Below, one piece after another: positions 1 to 5,780 of a DNA stretch of 5,967 nucleotides. Every line of letters begins with the position of its first letter. Position 1 is the stretch's first letter. Under the pieces are notes generated by a model that worked only from the letters and a program-made list of their open reading frames with translations, did not search any database and was not told where the DNA came from. The DNA is from Candidatus Nanopelagicales bacterium (lineage in GTDB: Bacteria; Actinomycetota; Actinomycetes; S36-B12), in NCBI GenBank assembly GCA_938091275.1, contig CALKMY010000172.1, forward strand, positions 1 through 5,967, written 5' to 3'. Both the position numbers and the translations under genes were made by a program.

Positions 1-549
1 GAGAAGGCGGCACGGCTGGCGCTGCGCACGCAGCAGGTTCTGGCGTACGAGACCGATGTGACCAAGACCGTCGATCCGTTCGCTGGTTCGTATGTGGTCG
101 AGTCGCTCACCGACGAGATTGACGAGGCTGCGATGGCGTTGATCGAGCGCATCGACGAATTGGGCGGTGCGGTGGCAGCGATCGAAGAGGGCTTCCAGAA
201 GTCCGAGATCGAAAATTCTGCCTATCGCGTTGCGCAGGAGATCGATGCGGGAGACCGCGTGGTGGTGGGAGTGAATAAATACACCATCGACGGCGATGAG
301 CATTACGACCCGCTGCAGGTGGACATGTCCATCGAAGCAGACCAAGTTGCACGACTGGCCGCGTTGAAGGCGGATCGCGACAACGATGAGGTGGAGCGCT
401 TGCTCGGGGTGATCCGTGACGTCGCAGCTGGCGACGAGAACCTTCTCTATCCGATGCGGGACGCTCTGCGAGCACGAGCGACCGTGGGTGAGGTTTCGGA
501 TGCGCTGCGAGACGTGTGGGGGACGTATCAACCCAAGGACGCCTTCTAG
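1..549 (+). CDS. acyl-CoA (methylmalonyl-CoA type) mutase large subunit, C-terminal part
   Basis: Reading frame 1 is open from the first base, so this is the 3' end of a gene that begins upstream; 182 residues are visible. The segment with TDVTKTVDPFAGSYVVESLT is the hallmark late part of the TIM-barrel catalytic domain of adenosylcobalamin-dependent acyl-CoA mutases. It is followed by the family's GGAVAAIEEGF, Q-EIENSAYR and VVGVNKY blocks. The chain ends at VWGTYQPKDAF with no following B12-binding domain (no DxHxxG motif). This fits the split mutases (IcmA-like or separate large-subunit type, about 520 residues), whose cobalamin-binding domain is a separate small protein. The reaction would be a carbon-skeleton rearrangement of an acyl-CoA such as methylmalonyl-CoA to succinyl-CoA, in the cytoplasm. 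The substrate-determining residues lie outside the window, so methylmalonyl-, isobutyryl- or ethylmalonyl-CoA cannot be separated. The cytidine deaminase starts 27 nt after the stop, so co-transcription is likely. Confidence 0.9.
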   Translation, partial: EKAARLALRTQQVLAYETDVTKTVDPFAGSYVVESLTDEIDEAAMALIERIDELGGAVAAIEEGFQKSEIENSAYRVAQEIDAGDRVVVGVNKYTIDGDEHYDPLQVDMSIEADQVARLAALKADRDNDEVERLLGVIRDVAAGDENLLYPMRDALRARATVGEVSDALRDVWGTYQPKDAF

Positions 550-576
550 TCGAACAGAAAGCAGTAGCGTCCGGTC

Positions 577-996
577 ATGACTGACGCAAGCAGTATTGAC
601 TGGAACGCTCTGCGGGCGGCTGCCGAAGACGCCCGCGATCACGCCTACGCGCCGTATTCGGACCATCCGGTGGGGGCCGCCGCGCTCACCAACGACGGCC
701 GGATCATTTCCGGGTGCAATGTGGAGAACGCATCGATCGGCACCACGCTGTGTGCTGAATGCGGCCTGGTCAGTGAGCTCGCCAAGTCCAGCCCGGCGGG
801 TCAACCGGCGCGATTGGTCGCCTTCGCATGCGTGGGCCCCAACCCCGGTCCGCTGCTGCCGTGCGGGCGGTGCCGCCAGTTGCTGTGGGAGCACGGTGGC
901 CCGGATCTGATCATCGACCGCGCCGGCGGTCCCACACCGTTATCGGTGCTCTTACCCGACGGGTTCGGTCGCGAAGACCTGCCCGAGCACCGTTAG
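577..996 (+). CDS. cdd: cytidine deaminase
   Basis: This 139-residue protein has the usual length of a small homotetrameric cytidine deaminase. It converts cytidine and deoxycytidine to uridine and deoxyuridine in pyrimidine salvage, in the cytoplasm. YAPYSDHPVGAAAL (residues 24-37) is the N-terminal family block. GCNVENASIG (46-55) is the nucleoside-binding segment with N48 and E50. TLCAEC (57-62) supplies zinc ligand C59 and catalytic proton shuttle E61. PCGRCRQ (95-101) supplies zinc ligands C96 and C99. All catalytic residues are present. From memory, the CAEC variant and the C-terminal LLPDGFG-DDLP-type ending resemble the mycobacterial enzyme. The ATG at 577 is the first start after the mutase stop and gives the full N-terminus; only a weak purine-rich GAAAG lies upstream. 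It ends 10 nt before the preferred start of the phosphorylase gene. In actinobacteria cdd often sits with nucleoside transporter genes, which agrees with the importer genes found downstream. Confidence 0.95.
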   Translation: MTDASSIDWNALRAAAEDARDHAYAPYSDHPVGAAALTNDGRIISGCNVENASIGTTLCAECGLVSELAKSSPAGQPARLVAFACVGPNPGPLLPCGRCRQLLWEHGGPDLIIDRAGGPTPLSVLLPDGFGREDLPEHR

Positions 997-1006
997 GTTG
1001 CGTGCC

Positions 1007-1792
1007 GTGAGTTCGGGAGCACAGGGAGCGCAGCAAGCACAAGGAACACAGGGCGCACGGGGCGCACTGGGAGTCATTGCCGGCACCGGCTTCTACGCAC
1101 TCGATGATCTTCGTGATCCCGAGGACGTCACCGTGGACACGGCCTTCGGGCCCACTCGAGCGCGGATCGGCACCGTGCATGACAGGCGCACGGTGTTCAT
1201 CTCGCGGCACGGATATGACCATTCGGTGCCTCCGCACATGGTGAACTACCGGGCGAACATCCAGGCGATGGTCGACCTCGGCGTTTCGGAGATTCTGGCC
1301 ATCAACGTGGTGGGTGGCGTGGGAACGGACTCTGGCGATCTCGTCATCGTCGATGACTTCATCGACTTCACCAAAGCGCGACCGGTGACGTTCTACGACG
1401 GCTCCACCCCGGAAGGCGTCGTCCATGTGGATGTGGGGGAGCCGTACCACCCGCGGCTGCGCTCGGCCTGGAAGCAGGCGGCCGACAATCTCGGCGTCGA
1501 CGTCATCGATCACGGGGTATACGGCGCGTACGAGGGCCCACGTTTCGAAACGCGGGCGGAAATTCGCCTCGCCGCACTCGCGGGCGTGACTGTTGTAGGG
1601 ATGACGGGTGTCCCCGAGGTCGTGCTGGCACTCGAGAAGGACTTGCCCTACGCGAGTCTGTCGCTGGTCGCGAACCCGGCTGCAGGGCAGGGCACCGAGC
1701 CCATCACCATCGAAGACGTGCAGGCGGTTGTCGCTGATGGGGCGACGACGGTGACGCGGATCCTCTCGGAAGCAGCCCGGTTACTGGCCTGA
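1007..1792 (+). CDS. MTAP/MTIP-family purine nucleoside phosphorylase, probably 5'-methylthioinosine phosphorylase
   Basis: The protein belongs to the trimeric PNP/MTAP family. With the GTG at 1007 it has 261 residues. GVIAGTGFY (22-30) is the phosphate loop; RHG (67-69) and PPHMVNYRAN (75-84) are the phosphate and sugar-binding blocks; AINVVGGV (98-105), YEGPRFETRAEI (175-186) and GMTGVPEVVLA (198-208) follow, with M199 at the ribose site. The base-binding loop reads VANPAAG (221-227). As known for the family, MTA phosphorylases carry Asp here and take 6-aminopurines, whereas Asn, as in Pseudomonas methylthioinosine phosphorylase (which as I recall also has GMTG-PE and NPAAG), favours 6-oxopurines. 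I therefore infer phosphorolysis of 5'-methylthioinosine or 5'-deoxyinosine to hypoxanthine plus a sugar 1-phosphate. The adjacent deaminase supports this. A TTG at 998 is an alternative start, 3 residues longer; neither has a clear ribosome site. An odd Ala/Gln/Gly-rich leader precedes the domain. Guanosine/inosine phosphorylase activity is the main alternative. Confidence 0.85.
   Translation: MSSGAQGAQQAQGTQGARGALGVIAGTGFYALDDLRDPEDVTVDTAFGPTRARIGTVHDRRTVFISRHGYDHSVPPHMVNYRANIQAMVDLGVSEILAINVVGGVGTDSGDLVIVDDFIDFTKARPVTFYDGSTPEGVVHVDVGEPYHPRLRSAWKQAADNLGVDVIDHGVYGAYEGPRFETRAEIRLAALAGVTVVGMTGVPEVVLALEKDLPYASLSLVANPAAGQGTEPITIEDVQAVVADGATTVTRILSEAARLLA
1016..1066 (+). repeat. Ala-Gln-Gly low-complexity coding repeat at the N-terminus of the phosphorylase
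   Basis: Residues 4-20 of the phosphorylase consist only of Gly, Ala, Gln, Thr and one Arg, arranged as imperfect AQG/TQG/ARG units. The DNA shows matching imperfect repeats of the type GCRCARGG. Family members normally begin within a few residues of the GxxGGTG phosphate loop, so this is an extra leader and not part of the catalytic fold. It has no charged or hydrophobic character of a signal peptide. It could be a short disordered tail produced by repeat slippage. No internal ATG, GTG or TTG in frame lies between it and the domain. Confidence 0.6.
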
Positions 1793-3099
1793 TGAACTCT
1801 GCAGCGGTGGACACCGTCATCACCGGGGCTCGCTATGTGCTCACGTGTGACGACACTGGCTCAGTCCACGAGCGAGCCGGCATCGCCGTTCGCGACGGAC
1901 GCATCGTCGCTGTCGGCGACGTGGACTCCTTCGATGCGCATCGACGGATCGATGCGACGGATTGCCTGGTACTGCCCGGCTTGATCAATCTGCACACCCA
2001 TCTGCCGATGACTCTTCTGCGGGGCGTCGCCGAGAACGTGGATCTACAAGGCTTCCTCGAACGCGTGTGGGCCGAGGAAGCGCGAATCATGGGGCCGGAG
2101 GGCACCTACCTCGGTGCCCGACTCGGCTCCCTCGAAGCCCTTCTTGGCGGTACGACGACGGCACTCGACATGTACTTCCACCCCGAATCCGCCCACCGGG
2201 GGGCGGTCGAGGTCGGAATCCGCCACGCGATCGGTCCAGTCTTCTTCGATTTCCCAGGACCTGACGGGCTCGAATGGACCCAGCGGCTCGACCTTGCGCA
2301 GCGATGGCCGGAGATTCTCGACTCCCTGGGGGGTGCGTACGTACCGAGGTTTCTGATGCCGCACAGTCCGTTGATCGTCAACCCCGACCACTTGGCCGAC
2401 ATCGACAGTTTGGCCCGGGGAATGGATGCTCGGATTCATACGCACAACTCCGAGAACGACAAAGAGAACGACGCGACCGTGCAGGCTCACGGGGCCCGAC
2501 CGACGGCGCTATTGGAGCGGGCGGGCCTGCTGGATGCTCGGACCGTGCTGGCGCACTGTGTGCGGTTGAGTGACGACGATCGTGCATCTATTGCGTCGGG
2601 TGGCGCGAGTGTGGCGCACAACCCGGGGTCGAACCTGAAGTTGGCCAGCGGTGCGATGGACCTCGTGGGGTATCGGGAACAGGGCATCCGAGTCGGTCTC
2701 GGAACGGACGGGTGCTCGTCGAGCAACGACCTGGACATGTTCGCGGTGATGAGGCTGGCGGCGAATCTCGCTCGACTGGTGCAAGAGAACCCCGCTGCTA
2801 TCAGTGCGGAAGATGTCGTTCGCTCAGCGACGATCCACGGCGCGCAGGCGTTGGGTATGGCGGATCGAATCGGCAGTCTCGAGGTTGGCAAGGAAGCGGA
2901 CCTGATCGTGGTCGATGCTGCGGCTCCGCACCTGACACCGCTTCGTGATCCGTTTACTGCGTTGGTGTTCGCGGCGGGGAGATCCGATGTTCGGGACGTG
3001 CTCGTGGCCGGCGATGTGGTCGTCGCCGATCGACGCCCGACCCGGGTGGATGTTCCAGGCGTCCGCGCACAAGCACTGGAACACGTCGGCGGTGCGTAG
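1792..3099 (+). CDS. amidohydrolase, probable 5'-methylthioadenosine/S-adenosylhomocysteine deaminase family
   Basis: This 435-residue protein has the length and layout of the TrzA/AtzA/MtaD branch of metal-dependent amidohydrolases. A small beta domain (1-60) leads into PGLINLHTHLPMTLLRG (62-78), with metal ligands H68 and H70. IHTHNSEN (215-222) gives metal ligand H218 and catalytic E221; LAHCVRLS (253-260) gives H255; GTDGCSSSNDLDMF (304-317) gives the catalytic Asp D306. The last motif closely matches that of MTA/SAH deaminases. These enzymes hydrolyse the 6-amino group of 5'-methylthioadenosine, S-adenosylhomocysteine, adenosine or 5'-deoxyadenosine, giving the inosine analogue and ammonia. 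The C-terminal beta-sandwich return (ADRIGSLEVGKEADLIVVD, 370-388) is complete. The start ATG shares its A with the TGA stop of the phosphorylase, a strong sign of translational coupling and of a shared pathway. Alternatives are another aminohydrolase, such as an aminodeoxyfutalosine or guanine-type deaminase; no menaquinone genes are visible to support the first. Confidence 0.85.
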   Translation: MNSAAVDTVITGARYVLTCDDTGSVHERAGIAVRDGRIVAVGDVDSFDAHRRIDATDCLVLPGLINLHTHLPMTLLRGVAENVDLQGFLERVWAEEARIMGPEGTYLGARLGSLEALLGGTTTALDMYFHPESAHRGAVEVGIRHAIGPVFFDFPGPDGLEWTQRLDLAQRWPEILDSLGGAYVPRFLMPHSPLIVNPDHLADIDSLARGMDARIHTHNSENDKENDATVQAHGARPTALLERAGLLDARTVLAHCVRLSDDDRASIASGGASVAHNPGSNLKLASGAMDLVGYREQGIRVGLGTDGCSSSNDLDMFAVMRLAANLARLVQENPAAISAEDVVRSATIHGAQALGMADRIGSLEVGKEADLIVVDAAAPHLTPLRDPFTALVFAAGRSDVRDVLVAGDVVVADRRPTRVDVPGVRAQALEHVGGA

Positions 3100-3101
3100 G
3101 A

Positions 3102-3572
3102 GTGGCCAGCGACGCGAAGGGAAATCTTCAGGGCATGACCGCCGAGCAGGTCATCGATGCCCTGGGTCTGGAGTACCTCGACGGGGAAGGTTGCTGGATC
3201 GGACTGCTGTGGCGAACCGACCACGCGAACGCGATCTACGCACTTTTGACCCCAACCGATTTCAGCGCCATGCACCGCCTTGTCGAAGACGAAGCCTGGA
3301 CGTTCGTGGCGGGCGCGGCCGCTGAGATTGTGGTGTTGCACACCGATGGAACCCACGACGTCGTTCACCTCGGAGGCGATCCATCGGCCGGGCAGGTGGC
3401 GCATCACCGCATACCCGCGCACACCTGGCAAGGCACGGTTCCCCTCGGGGAGTGGACACTGGTGACGTGCGTGCTCGCGCCGCCCTTCAGCGGATTTGAG
3501 TTGGCTGATGCGGCGACCGATTTCTCTCAGTGGCCGAACGCGGAGTCCGCGATCAAGCATCGAATGAGGTGA
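3102..3572 (+). CDS. DUF985 (cupin_5) family protein of unknown function
   Basis: This small protein has 156 residues from the GTG at 3102, or 145 from the ATG at 3135. It matches the pattern of the DUF985/cupin_5 family, small RmlC-like beta-barrel proteins. An N-terminal helix with LGLEYLDGEGCWIGLLWRT (21-39) is followed by AIYALLTPTDFSAMHRL (44-60), the barrel strands DEAWTFVAGAAAEIVVLH (63-80), the GQVAHHRIPAHTWQGT turn (97-112) and the closing TCVLAPPFSGFELAD strand (122-136). No enzymatic activity is firmly established for the family to my knowledge; sugar or nucleotide-sugar binding has been suggested from structural similarity. The GTG at 3102 lies 2 nt after the upstream stop, but the AGGAG at 3098-3102 is too close to serve it. 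The ATG at 3135 has GAAGGGA at 3117-3123 and starts right at the domain, so it is a serious alternative. The tight position between the amidohydrolase and the SDR argues for a role in the same pathway. Confidence 0.75.
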   Translation: MASDAKGNLQGMTAEQVIDALGLEYLDGEGCWIGLLWRTDHANAIYALLTPTDFSAMHRLVEDEAWTFVAGAAAEIVVLHTDGTHDVVHLGGDPSAGQVAHHRIPAHTWQGTVPLGEWTLVTCVLAPPFSGFELADAATDFSQWPNAESAIKHRMR

Positions 3573-3577
3573 GGGCT

Positions 3578-4339
3578 GTGAGTCAGGGTCGGGTAGTAGT
3601 GGTGACGGGTGCGTCAGGGCACCTTGGCCGCGCTATCGCGCGAATGTGTGCGGGACGTGGTTACTCGGTGGCTGTCCATTACCGGTCGAACGAAGACGCA
3701 GCGAGGGACGTCGTCGATTCGATCGAGCAATCGGGGGGCGTAGCAGCGGCCTTTCCGGCTGACCTCGGGGCGGCGTCTGATCCGGATGTCGCCACGCGCC
3801 TGATCGACGATGTCGTCAACTGTTGGGGGCGGGTAGATGGGCTCGTTCACTGCAGTGCGATGCAGTCGTTGCAACCCTTCGATGAACTTCTCGATAGTGA
3901 CTGGCAGGCGATGTGGGAGGCGAACTTTCTTGCGGCCACGCGCATCTCGCGCGCTGCGTTGGCCGTGATGGCACCCGGAGGGTCGATCGTCACCATCTCG
4001 TCCGTCGAGGCATCAGCGGCTTTTGCCAACCACGCGCACTATGCGGCGTCAAAGGCGGCGTTGGAATCCTTCACGCGATCCCTCGCGCGCGAGATCGGAC
4101 CACGCGGGATGCGAGCGAACTGCGTAGCTCCAGGTTTGATCGCACGAGAGGGATTGGAACAAGACTGGCCACAGGGATGGTCCTGGTGGAGTGAGGTCGC
4201 GCCGTCGGGGCGCCCGGTGAGCCAGGAGGAGGTCGCCGGCGTGGTCTCGTTTCTGCTCAGCAGCCAAGCTTCGGGAATCAACGGTGCCGTTATCCCCGTC
4301 GATGGGGGTTGGTCAGCGAGCGCGCGAACGACGTTCTGA
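3578..4339 (+). CDS. SDR-family NAD(P)-dependent oxidoreductase
   Basis: With the GTG at 3578 the protein has 253 residues, typical for a classical short-chain dehydrogenase/reductase. The Rossmann motif is TGASGHLG (10-17), in which the usual middle glycine is His15, a pattern nearer to pteridine-reductase-like SDRs (TGxxxRxG) than to the standard TGxxxGIG. HYRS (34-37) after the second strand has Arg where NADPH-preferring members do. N115 (EANF), S142 (SSVEAS), Y155 and K159 (YAASK) form a complete Asn-Ser-Tyr-Lys catalytic set. The structural NNAG motif is replaced by HCSA (91-94). The C-terminal GAVIPVDGGW is standard. It should oxidise or reduce a hydroxyl/carbonyl group in the cytoplasm; the substrate cannot be read from sequence. 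The frame is open upstream to 3530, but 3578 is chosen because GAGGTGAGG (3565-3573) is well placed and it begins 5 nt after the cupin stop. It appears to be the last gene of this operon. Confidence 0.9.
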   Translation: MSQGRVVVVTGASGHLGRAIARMCAGRGYSVAVHYRSNEDAARDVVDSIEQSGGVAAAFPADLGAASDPDVATRLIDDVVNCWGRVDGLVHCSAMQSLQPFDELLDSDWQAMWEANFLAATRISRAALAVMAPGGSIVTISSVEASAAFANHAHYAASKAALESFTRSLAREIGPRGMRANCVAPGLIAREGLEQDWPQGWSWWSEVAPSGRPVSQEEVAGVVSFLLSSQASGINGAVIPVDGGWSASARTTF

Positions 4340-4364
4340 ACTCTCTACGTTTTGAACACATTTC

Positions 4365-4398
4365 GTCACATGAGTAACACCCGTAACGAATGGGTAAC
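4365..4398 (+). promoter_or_regulatory. cluster of GTNAC pentamers, possible GlnR-type operator
   Basis: Four pentamers on the same strand lie in 34 bases: GTCAC at 4365, GTAAC at 4374, GTAAC at 4383 and GTAAC at 4394. The last two are separated by exactly 6 bases, giving GTAAC-N6-GTAAC. This resembles the actinobacterial GlnR a/b half-site layout (GTnAC-n6-GnAAC), although the second half-site differs from the GAAAC consensus. A further GTCAC lies at 4427. The cluster is in the intergenic region upstream of the nucleoside-binding lipoprotein gene, at a distance suitable for an activator. Assignment to GlnR is inference; direct repeats of this kind could bind another regulator. Confidence 0.4.
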
Positions 4399-4470
4399 GG
4401 CTCGTATTACAAGTTGATTGAGACTCGTCACCTTTACTGAGCCGCTCTCCCTTTTCGTGCTGTGGGCGAT

Positions 4471-4476
4471 TAAGGT
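4471..4476 (+). promoter_or_regulatory. candidate -10 element for the nucleoside importer operon
   Basis: TAAGGT fits the actinobacterial TAnnnT -10 pattern and lies 60 nt before the start codon of the lipoprotein gene. No recognisable TTGACA-like -35 lies 17-18 nt upstream, where the sequence is pyrimidine-rich; that would suit an activator-dependent promoter. Other AT-rich spots exist in the intergenic region (for example TTGATT at 4414), so this is only the best single guess. Confidence 0.3.
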
Positions 4477-4536
4477 CTGACCACGACGTCTCGCCCTCAA
4501 TCGTGTGCGGCGAGGACCCAACAGAAAGGCAAGTGC

Positions 4537-5724
4537 ATGCATCGCAAGCTATTGGTTGCGGGCTTCGCGGCCGCGGCACTCGTGCTCGCTGGATGTAGCA
4601 GCGACTCCGATGGCGACGCCGCGGAGGCCACGGTTGAAGAGACCGTGGAAGAGGCCGTGGAAGAGACCGCTGAAGAGCAGGACATCGAGGACGTTGCTGA
4701 GGAACTCGAAGAAGAGGCAGCGGAAGAGGTTGCTGAGGAAGAGGCAGCTGGTCCGACCACGGACGACAGCGACTGTGGAGCCGAAGAGAACATCTGCATC
4801 GGTCTGGTGACCGACACGGGCAAGGTGGACGACAAGTCGTTCAACCAGGCCGCGTGGGAAGGCACGCAGTTGGCAGCCGAGCAGGTCGGCGCCTTCGCGA
4901 AATACATCGAGACGGTTGATCCCAAGGACTACGCCAACAACATCGGCCAGTTCGCGGCAGCCAACTACGACACGATCGTCACGGTTGGCTTCCTCATGGG
5001 AGAGGCCACCATCGTGGCCGCCAACGAGTACCCGGACATCGACTTCATCGGTGTTGACCAGTTCCAGGGCGAGGCAGTGCCGAACCTTGCAGGGCTGGTG
5101 TTCCGTGAGGATCACGCGGGCTACGCCGCTGGCTACCTGGCCGGCCTGATGACTCAGACCAACAAGATCGGAACGGCTCTCGGCACCGACACGGTTCCGC
5201 CGGTGAAGCTGTTCGGTGAGGGCTTCAAGGCGGGTGCCATTGCCGCGAACCCCGAGGCTGAGGTCACACTCGTGTACCACGAGCCCAACAACGCCTTCGG
5301 TGACCCCGAGTGGGGTGCGGCCGAGTCGCGTAAGCAGCTCGACCAGGGCGCGGACGTCATCTTCGCCGCTGGTGGAGCGACGGGTAACGGTGGCTTGATC
5401 GAGATCGCCAAGGATCCAGGCGCCGGCACGTCGGTGTTCTGCATCGGCGTTGACATCGACCAGTACTTCACCGTTCCGCAGGCAGCTCCCTGCTTGCTGA
5501 CCTCGGCGGAGAAGAAGCTCGTTCTTGGAACGGAGACCTTGGTGAAGGCCTCGGTCGCCGGTGAAATGGAGGGCGGCAACTTTGTCGGCCCGACGGGCTT
5601 GGCTCCGTACCACGACACCGACAGCGTGGTTCCGGACGATGTCAAGGCCGCGGTCGAAGAGGTTCTGGCTGGACTCGCAGACGGTTCTATCGACACCGGC
5701 TGCCCGGCCTGCTTGGACAACTAA
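4537..5724 (+). CDS. BMP/PnrA-family substrate-binding lipoprotein of a nucleoside ABC importer
   Basis: This 395-residue protein begins with a lipoprotein signal peptide: positive HRK, a hydrophobic stretch and the lipobox LAGC with lipidated C20. A serine/aspartate run and a glutamate-rich linker (about 30-71) follow. The BMP domain then runs from ICIGLVTDTGKVDDKSFNQ (86-104), with the diagnostic DDKSFNQ, through FIGVDQF and the GVDIDQYF block (304-311), to a TSAEKKL segment near 321-327. Characterised members such as PnrA bind purine nucleosides outside the membrane and hand them to an ABC permease/ATPase complex. The cytidine deaminase and nucleoside phosphorylase upstream fit nucleoside uptake; the exact ligand is inferred. 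Outside the lipobox there are six cysteines (80, 87, 302, 319, 389, 392), including a C-terminal CPAC, possibly disulfide-paired. The ATG at 4537 has AGAAAGG at 4523-4529 at good spacing. Transcription likely starts in the preceding 197-nt gap. Confidence 0.93.
   Translation: MHRKLLVAGFAAAALVLAGCSSDSDGDAAEATVEETVEEAVEETAEEQDIEDVAEELEEEAAEEVAEEEAAGPTTDDSDCGAEENICIGLVTDTGKVDDKSFNQAAWEGTQLAAEQVGAFAKYIETVDPKDYANNIGQFAAANYDTIVTVGFLMGEATIVAANEYPDIDFIGVDQFQGEAVPNLAGLVFREDHAGYAAGYLAGLMTQTNKIGTALGTDTVPPVKLFGEGFKAGAIAANPEAEVTLVYHEPNNAFGDPEWGAAESRKQLDQGADVIFAAGGATGNGGLIEIAKDPGAGTSVFCIGVDIDQYFTVPQAAPCLLTSAEKKLVLGTETLVKASVAGEMEGGNFVGPTGLAPYHDTDSVVPDDVKAAVEEVLAGLADGSIDTGCPACLDN
4624..4749 (+). repeat. glutamate-rich linker repeat with 12-nt units in the binding lipoprotein
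   Basis: Residues 30-71 contain 20 Glu plus two Asp in 42 positions, with no basic residues. The first part is a four-residue EExx tandem (E34 to E47) encoded by near-identical 12-base units, GAAGAGRCCGTG-like, starting at 4636, 4648 and 4660. The rest is less regular Glu/Ala. The stretch separates the lipidated cysteine from the folded binding domain, so it is probably a highly acidic surface linker, possibly helical given the Ala, Glu and Leu content. Confidence 0.8.
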
Positions 5725-5746
5725 CGTCTGAGCGGAACGTGCACGA

Positions 5747-5780
5747 CAGGTTGGGGGTGGCTTCGGCCACCCCCAACCTG
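5747..5780 (+). terminator. perfect 15-bp hairpin with TTCG loop between importer genes
   Basis: CAGGTTGGGGGTGGC (5747-5761) and its exact reverse complement (5766-5780) enclose a TTCG tetraloop, one of the most stable RNA loops. No T-tract follows on the + strand (ACTCTCGGGG). It begins 22 nt after the stop of the binding-protein gene and ends 77 nt before the next start. It may terminate part of the transcripts or protect the 3' end of the binding-protein mRNA, so that this protein is made in excess over the membrane parts, a common arrangement in ABC importer operons. A full terminator is possible but would need its own promoter in the 77 nt that follow. Confidence 0.75.

Noticed and set aside
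2487..3560. A 357-codon open frame on the minus strand opposite the amidohydrolase and cupin.
   Set aside because: It covers two well-supported + strand genes and their junction; the translation is Ser/Arg/Thr-rich low-information sequence typical of a shadow frame.
3530..3577. Upstream extension of the SDR frame overlapping the cupin gene.
   Set aside because: The added residues are not part of the Rossmann fold, and the GTG at 3578 has a well-placed ribosome site and gives the normal family start.
4326..4336. GAACGACGTTC inverted repeat, similar to an SOS (LexA) box.
   Set aside because: The half-sites are 3 bases apart; Gram-positive SOS boxes need GAAC-N4-GTTC, and the site overlaps the end of the SDR coding sequence.
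4340..4536. Searched for a riboswitch (purine, SAM or cobalamin type) before the importer gene.
   Set aside because: No long paired stems or recognisable conserved core of these classes could be seen; only short repeats and a weak -10 candidate are present.
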